Part shown: positions 6,476 through 10,238 of the stretch, piece by piece
Layout of the letters: the number at the start of each line of letters is the position of its first letter
Numbering within the stretch: the stretch's first letter is position 1
Assembly: GCA_964542225.1 (NCBI GenBank)
Contig: CAZITO010000077.1
Location: forward strand, 1-10,238
Direction of reading: 5' to 3'
DNA: 10,238 nucleotides
DNA from: Scybalousia_A sp964542225
GTDB lineage: Bacteria; Bacteroidota; Bacteroidia; Bacteroidales; P3
Made by a program: the position numbers and the translations under genes
Notes under the pieces: generated by a model
Databases searched by the model: none
The model's input: the letters and a program-made list of their open reading frames with translations, nothing else
What the model was told of the DNA's origin: nothing

Positions 6476-8416
6476 ATGAGTACTGATAATAGCAACTATA
6501 CGGCGGCGAATATTAACGTCCTTGAGGGTTTGGAAGCGGTAAGAAAAAGACCCGCGATGTATATAGGCGATGTTAATGCCAACGGTCTTCATCACTTGGT
6601 TTATGAGGTAGTGGACAACTCCATAGATGAGGCTTTGGCAGGGTATTGCAATAACATAGATGTAAGAATATTGGAAAACAACGCCATAAGAGTGGAAGAT
6701 AATGGTAGAGGTATTCCTGTGGATATGCATGAAAAAGAACATCGTTCGGCTTTGGAAGTTGTTATGACAGTACTGCATGCGGGAGGAAAATTTGACAAAG
6801 GCAGTTATAAAGTATCCGGTGGATTGCATGGTGTGGGAGTTAGTTGTGTCAATGCTCTTTCAAAGCATACTCATGTAACAGTTTGTAGAGATGGAAAAAT
6901 GTACGAACAAGAATACGAAAGAGGCAAACCTTTGTATTCTGTAAGAGAAATAGGCACAACAGACAAAAGAGGAACAATAGTTGAATTTTTGCCTGACGAT
7001 GAAATTTTTACCACCACCGTTTATGACTATGATACTCTTTCTTCGAGACTTAGAGAGTTGGCTTTTTTGAATAAAGGCTTAACTCTTAAAATCACCGATG
7101 AAAGAGAAAAAGACGAGCAAGGAAATTGGAAAACAGAAACATTTTATTCTGCAGAAGGACTGAAAGATTTTATCAACTACATAGATGGCAATAAAGAGAA
7201 ACTTACACCCGAACCTATATATATAGAGGGAGAAAAAAATGGTATTCCTATAGAAATAGCAATGGAATACAATACCTCTTTTACCGAAAATCTTCACTCA
7301 TACGTAAATAATATAAATACCCACGAAGGTGGTACGCATTTGCAAGGTTTTCGTCAAGGAATGACGCGTACTCTTAAAAACTATGCCGAAAAAGAGGGTA
7401 TGCTTGAAAAACTTAAATTTGAAATATCAGGCGACGATTTTAGAGAGGGACTGACTGCGGTTATTTCGGTTAAGATTGCCGAGCCTCAATTTGAAGGTCA
7501 AACCAAGACCAAACTTGGAAATAGTGAGGTCGTTAGTGCTGTCTCTCAAATGATAGTTGATAAACTGAATATATATTTGGAGGAGCATCCAAAGGAAGCA
7601 AAACAAATAGTAGACAAGGTTATACTTGCAGCAACAGCAAGACACGCAGCACGCAAGGCAAGAGAATTGGTGCAAAGACAAACAATACTTGGAGTTGCCG
7701 GACTGCCGGGCAAGTTGGCTGATTGTTCAAGCAACGACCCCACTGTTTGCGAGTTGTTTTTGGTAGAGGGAGATTCTGCAGGTGGTACTGCAAAACAAGG
7801 TAGAGACCGAGAACATCAAGCAATTCTTCCTTTAAGAGGAAAAATTCTTAATGTTGAAAAGGCCATGACCCACAGGGTTTTGGACTCCGAGTCTATAAAA
7901 AATATATATACGGCTTTGGGCGTTTCCATAGGTACAGCGGAAGATAGCAAGGCTTTGAATATGGATAAATTACGCTATCACAAAGTAATTATTATGACGG
8001 ATGCCGATGTGGATGGTTCTCACATTGCGACACTTATACTTACTTTCTTTTTCCGTTATATGAAAGAGTTGATAGAGGCAGGGCATGTTTATATTGCCAC
8101 TCCTCCTCTGTATTTGATAAAAAAAGGCAATAGTTTCAAACGTTATTGTTGGACGGATGAGCAAAGGCTTGCCATAATAGAAGAACTTGGAGGAAGCAAC
8201 GGCGTAGAAATACAGCGTTACAAAGGTTTGGGAGAAATGAACGAAGACCAACTTTGGTCAACAACAATGGACCCGGAACAAAGAATATTAAGGCATGTAA
8301 CTATTAATGACGGTGCCGAGGCCGATAGAATTTTCTCCATGCTTATGGGAGATGATGTTGCACCAAGAAGGGAATTTATAGAGGCAAATGCTTCTTATGC
8401 AAATATAGATGCTTAA
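6476..8416 (+). CDS. gyrB: DNA gyrase subunit B
   Basis: GyrB is the ATPase subunit of gyrase, which with GyrA introduces negative supercoils into DNA in the cytoplasm. All landmarks are present in 646 residues. The GHKL ATPase has EAVRKRPAMYIGD (20-32), catalytic Glu44 and Mg-binding Asn48 in YEVVDNSIDEA, Asp75 in VEDNGRGIP (73-81) and the glycine-rich lid GGLHGVG (115-121). The transducer domain holds QTKTKLGN (342-349), whose lysines contact ATP. The TOPRIM domain has EGDSAGG (431-437) with Glu431 and DADVDGSH (509-516) with the metal-binding aspartates. The tail includes RYKGLGEMN (581-589), QLWSTTMDPE (592-601) and RREFIEANA (631-639). It lacks the roughly 170-residue insertion seen in E. 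coli GyrB, which is usual for most bacteria. ParE is the alternative paralogue; the TOPRIM and C-terminal motifs favour GyrB. gyrA is not in the window. Confidence 0.95.
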   Translation: MSTDNSNYTAANINVLEGLEAVRKRPAMYIGDVNANGLHHLVYEVVDNSIDEALAGYCNNIDVRILENNAIRVEDNGRGIPVDMHEKEHRSALEVVMTVLHAGGKFDKGSYKVSGGLHGVGVSCVNALSKHTHVTVCRDGKMYEQEYERGKPLYSVREIGTTDKRGTIVEFLPDDEIFTTTVYDYDTLSSRLRELAFLNKGLTLKITDEREKDEQGNWKTETFYSAEGLKDFINYIDGNKEKLTPEPIYIEGEKNGIPIEIAMEYNTSFTENLHSYVNNINTHEGGTHLQGFRQGMTRTLKNYAEKEGMLEKLKFEISGDDFREGLTAVISVKIAEPQFEGQTKTKLGNSEVVSAVSQMIVDKLNIYLEEHPKEAKQIVDKVILAATARHAARKARELVQRQTILGVAGLPGKLADCSSNDPTVCELFLVEGDSAGGTAKQGRDREHQAILPLRGKILNVEKAMTHRVLDSESIKNIYTALGVSIGTAEDSKALNMDKLRYHKVIIMTDADVDGSHIATLILTFFFRYMKELIEAGHVYIATPPLYLIKKGNSFKRYCWTDEQRLAIIEELGGSNGVEIQRYKGLGEMNEDQLWSTTMDPEQRILRHVTINDGAEADRIFSMLMGDDVAPRREFIEANASYANIDA

Positions 8417-8429
8417 AAAAAGAAGTATT

Positions 8430-9587
8430 ATGTATGATTTTGACACCATAATAAAAAGGAGATATACTAACTCTGTGAAGTGGGATATAGACAAAGATGA
8501 GGATGTGATACCTTTATGGGTTGCCGATATGGACTTTAAGGTTGCCCCTTGTATACAGCAGGCTTTAGAAAAAAGGGTAAAGCACGGGGTTTTTGGTTAT
8601 GCTTTGGTTCCACAAAAATATTATGATGCTACAATCCAATGGTTTTCAAAACGACACAATTGGAAAATTTCCTCAGATAGTATTATTTACACCACAGGAG
8701 TTGTACCGGCTTTGTCTGCTGTCATAAAAGCGTACTGCAACAGCGGTGATAGTATTTTGATACAAACTCCGGTTTACAATTGTTTTTTTTCCTCAATACG
8801 CAACAATGATTGTAAAATTATAGACTCTCCTCTTGTGTTAAAGGGTAGCAGATACGAGATAGATTTTGAAGATTTTGAAAACAAAATTATAGAAAATGAG
8901 GTAAAAGCCTTTGTTCTTTGCAATCCTCATAACCCTGCGGGCAGAGTTTGGACAAAACAAGAATTGCTCCAAATGGGAGACATTTGCAAAAAACACGGGG
9001 TATTGATTATTTCGGACGAAATACATTGCGAATTGGTTATGCCCGGCTATAAATATATTCCTTATGCATCTTTGGGCAAAACGCATGAAAAAAATTGTGT
9101 AATTCTCACATCGCCAAGCAAATCTTTTAATATTGCAGGACTGCAAATAGCCAATATAATTTGCTCCGATGTTGAATTGTCTAAGAAAATAAACAAGGCT
9201 ATAAATATCAACGAAATTTGCGATGTCAATCCTTTTGGAATAGAGGCTTTGATAGCGGCCTACACACAAGGTAGCAAATGGATAGACGAACTTAATATTT
9301 ATATCAAGGGTAATTATGATTTATTGAAAGCCTTCTTTTTCAAACAATACCCATATTTAAAAGTTGTGGATATGGAAGGAACTTATTTGGCTTGGGTTGA
9401 TATTTCTTGCTTAAAGAAAACAAGCGAAGAAATATGCCAACAACTCTTGGAAAAGGCAAAGGTAAGGTTAAACTCCGGCACAATGTATGGTACAGAAGGT
9501 TTTATTAGAGTAAATCTTGCCACTTCGCAAGCCATTTTGCAACAAGCCTTATTAAGAATAAAGCAAAGCGAGGTGCTAAAAATGTAA
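8430..9587 (+). CDS. PatB/MalY-type PLP-dependent C-S lyase (cystathionine beta-lyase)
   Basis: This is a fold-type I aminotransferase-like enzyme of the PatB/MalY branch. Known members use pyridoxal phosphate to cleave cystathionine or cysteine into thiol, pyruvate and ammonia. From ATG at 8430 it has 385 residues and starts MYDFDTIIKRRYTNSVKWD, the typical opening of the family. The earlier ATG at 8409 lies inside gyrB and is less likely. LWVADMDF (29-36) is the family signature. Asn168 in NPHNPAGRVW (165-174), Asp196 in ISDEIHCEL and Tyr116 in TPVYN would hold the cofactor. Lys231 in SPSKSFNIAG forms the internal aldimine, and Arg360 in GFIRVNLA binds the substrate carboxylate. All key residues are intact. 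It follows gyrB after 13 bases, so co-transcription is likely without an evident functional link. An aminotransferase role is the main alternative. Confidence 0.88.
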   Translation: MYDFDTIIKRRYTNSVKWDIDKDEDVIPLWVADMDFKVAPCIQQALEKRVKHGVFGYALVPQKYYDATIQWFSKRHNWKISSDSIIYTTGVVPALSAVIKAYCNSGDSILIQTPVYNCFFSSIRNNDCKIIDSPLVLKGSRYEIDFEDFENKIIENEVKAFVLCNPHNPAGRVWTKQELLQMGDICKKHGVLIISDEIHCELVMPGYKYIPYASLGKTHEKNCVILTSPSKSFNIAGLQIANIICSDVELSKKINKAININEICDVNPFGIEALIAAYTQGSKWIDELNIYIKGNYDLLKAFFFKQYPYLKVVDMEGTYLAWVDISCLKKTSEEICQQLLEKAKVRLNSGTMYGTEGFIRVNLATSQAILQQALLRIKQSEVLKM

Positions 9588-9657
9588 TTGTAATCTATTA
9601 AAAATAAAGTTATTATTTATTAAAACTAAAAAAAATAACAAAAAAGAGATAAAATTT

Positions 9658-9688
9658 TTTGCCATAGGTAAAAGTTTTTATACCTTTG
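9658..9688 (+). promoter_or_regulatory. Promoter of the tRNA gene
   Basis: TTTG (9658-9661) and TACCTTTG (9681-9688) are separated by 19 bases, a near-ideal Bacteroidota promoter and the best on the plus strand of this window. A start near 9695 gives a 50-base leader before the tRNA, including a short possible hairpin (GTGG 9701-9704 with CCAC 9711-9714), to be removed by RNase P. No terminator for the upstream lyase gene is evident between 9588 and 9657, so some read-through into the tRNA is possible. Confidence 0.75.
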
Positions 9689-9744
9689 CAAAATGAAATT
9701 GTGGTTAATTCCACCTGTGATAAAAAAGTTCTTTTTCATAGTTT

Positions 9745-9818
9745 GGCGGGGTAGCTCAGTCGGTTAGAGCGTCGGATTCATAACCCGGAGGTCACGAGTT
9801 CAATTCTCGTCCCCGCTA
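9745..9818 (+). tRNA. tRNA-Met (anticodon CAU), elongator type
   Basis: The 74 bases fold as a full cloverleaf. The acceptor is GGCGGGG (9745-9751) with CCCCGCT (9811-9817), giving a G-U pair at 1-72, and the discriminator base is A at 9818. The D arm is GCTC/GAGC (9754-9757, 9767-9770). The anticodon loop TTCATAA (9777-9783) has CAT at 9779-9781. The T arm is ACGAG/CTCGT (9794-9798, 9806-9810) with loop TTCAATT. CCA is not encoded. The anticodon stem, TCGGA with CCCGG, contains a T-G pair at 27-43 and an A-C opposition at 31-39. The initiator is disfavoured because the acceptor starts with a G-U pair, not an unpaired C-A, and the D stem is elongator-like. A tRNA-Ile decoding AUA through a modified CAU cannot be fully excluded by eye. 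Confidence 0.93.
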
Positions 9819-9867
9819 CAATTGAGTTCTCATAACTTAATTTATGTTTTTGGTTAATAAATATTTG

Positions 9868-9897
9868 AAAACTTGCCTGAGAAGGTGAGTTTTTTTT
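9868..9897 (+). terminator. Rho-independent terminator downstream of the tRNA
   Basis: ACTTGCCT (9871-9878) pairs with AGGTGAGT (9883-9890), including two wobble pairs, around a GAGA tetraloop of the GNRA type (9879-9882). Seven further T residues follow at 9891-9897, and AAA at 9868-9870 can extend the stem. It lies about 50 bases after the tRNA and would end its transcript. Confidence 0.7.
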
Positions 9898-9929
9898 ATG
9901 TACTTTTCTCCAGTTAAAGATAGATAAAA

Positions 9930-10052
9930 TTCACCCATAGGCTTTCTTATAAGGTCATAATCTTTATTTATGGTTAGTATAGGTAGCAACATTATGAGTT
10001 GTCATAAGTTGCAGGCTGAGGCTGTTCTATAAGGAAATAAGCCTAAGGTGAA
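9930..10052. ncRNA. Candidate structured RNA or palindromic element
   Basis: A long stem closes a 123-base region. TTCACC (9930-9935) pairs with GGTGAA (10047-10052), TAGGCTT (9938-9944) with AAGCCTA (10039-10045), and CTTATA (9946-9951) with TATAAG (10028-10033): 19 Watson-Crick pairs separated by small internal loops. Inside are two hairpins. CATAA/TTATG pairs 9956-9960 with 9968-9972. GCAAC-TTATGA pairs with TCATAA-GTTGC (9986-9997 with 10002-10012), 11 pairs with one bulged A at 9991 and a GTTG loop. The region lies between two converging terminators, so it belongs to neither neighbouring transcript. No exact TAnnTTTG promoter is seen on either strand, and strand is undecided because the pairing works on both. 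I do not recognise a known RNA family. A mobile palindrome or remnant coding repeat is the main alternative. Confidence 0.4.
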
Positions 10053-10083
10053 AAACTTTTAATTCTTACAACAAGTTTATATT

Positions 10084-10122
10084 AAAAAGCAAAGGGATAC
10101 TCTCCTTTTTAAGAGTATCCCT
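10084..10122 (-). terminator. Leftward Rho-independent terminator
   Basis: AGGGATACTCT (10093-10103) and AGAGTATCCCT (10112-10122) form a perfect 11-base-pair stem with an 8-base loop. On the minus strand the stem is followed by TTGCTTTTT (10092-10084); on the plus strand no T run follows. It therefore ends a leftward transcript coming from the right of the window. Confidence 0.75.
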
Positions 10123-10238
10123 GAAATTAATATGAATAAGATTATCACAAATAAAAATTACATAATGTTCTTTTTTTTGTCTTAAATAAAGACTTTTCTT
10201 ATTCGGCTTTGCCATTTTTAACAAGCACCGCTCATAAC
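10123..10238. other. Right-edge region, probably the 3' end or 3' UTR of a leftward gene
   Basis: No coding frame can be firmly assigned. The strong leftward terminator to its left implies a minus-strand gene ending here or just beyond the edge. One minus frame ends with a TAA at 10220-10218 after only six codons inside the window; another runs open from the edge to 10066 but passes through the terminator stem and has an ordinary AT-rich composition. A weak five-pair hairpin (GTCTT 10179-10183 with AAGAC 10189-10193) is present. Confidence 0.3.

Noticed and set aside
6398..6829. 143-codon minus-strand frame across the gyrB promoter and 5' end
   Set aside because: It is antisense to the gyrB ATPase motifs, has an alternative start and ends in a lysine-rich run from the T-rich gyrB promoter region.
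8409..8429. Upstream ATG at 8409 for the C-S lyase, overlapping gyrB
   Set aside because: The family begins at the MYDFD motif encoded from 8430; the extra seven residues (MLKKRSI) have no counterpart and would overlap the gyrB stop region.
8838..9269. 143-codon minus-strand frame inside the C-S lyase gene
   Set aside because: It lies opposite the intact PLP-binding region of a well-supported enzyme, and the peptide shows no family features.
9875..9886. GCCTGAGAAGGT resembling the TPP riboswitch core
   Set aside because: No other conserved TPP riboswitch segment is nearby, and the bases are explained by the terminator stem and its GAGA loop.
10066..10236. Minus-strand frame of 56 codons open to the right edge
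   Set aside because: It runs through a perfect terminator stem and its composition is that of AT-rich non-coding DNA.
9829..10238. CTCATAAC at 9829-9836 and 10231-10238 as possible attachment-site direct repeats beside the tRNA
   Set aside because: The repeat is only eight bases, is outside the tRNA 3' end, and no integrase gene or other mobile gene lies between the copies.

Overview
The window looks like chromosomal DNA of an AT-rich Bacteroidota, most likely a member of the Bacteroidales. Four things point there: promoter cores of the TAnnTTTG type in most gaps, A-rich leaders in place of Shine-Dalgarno sequences, an esterase with a type IX secretion (Por) sorting tail, and TAA as the stop codon of all nine coding regions listed. 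Species or genus cannot be named from the sequence alone.

Layout. Positions 1-56 hold overlapping inverted repeats with a 21-base period, cut by the left edge. A strong leftward promoter at 121-152 reads toward them. Next, rightward: a secreted alpha/beta-hydrolase esterase (394-1590), a 27-residue membrane peptide with its own promoter (1665-1748), a WYL-domain regulator (1782-2675), the single-strand DNA-binding protein ssb (2805-3293) and an exported probable outer-membrane beta-barrel protein (3313-4053). A hairpin terminator (4098-4121) closes this run. A two-component pair follows leftward: an OmpR/PhoB-type response regulator (5564-6256) and its overlapping sensor histidine kinase (4135-5586). 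A 219-base divergent region separates it from gyrB (6476-8416), which is followed after 13 bases by a PatB/MalY-type C-S lyase (8430-9587). A tRNA with anticodon CAU (9745-9818) has a consensus promoter and a terminator.

How the genes relate. Most genes are housekeeping or ordinary accessory functions. DNA metabolism (gyrB, ssb) lies beside a WYL regulator, a family known to bind nucleic acids. The kinase and regulator are a translationally coupled signalling pair, and an 11-base-spaced direct repeat upstream of the regulator is a candidate autoregulatory site. The esterase is probably exported by the Sec system and then by type IX secretion.

The least explained parts are the two ends. At the right, 9930-10052 folds into a long bipartite stem enclosing two hairpins. 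It lies between two converging terminators, so neither neighbouring transcript accounts for it. It could be a stand-alone structured RNA, a mobile palindromic element or a degenerate coding repeat. At the left, the 1-56 element has two mutually exclusive pairings, and its period of 21 bases is also seven codons.
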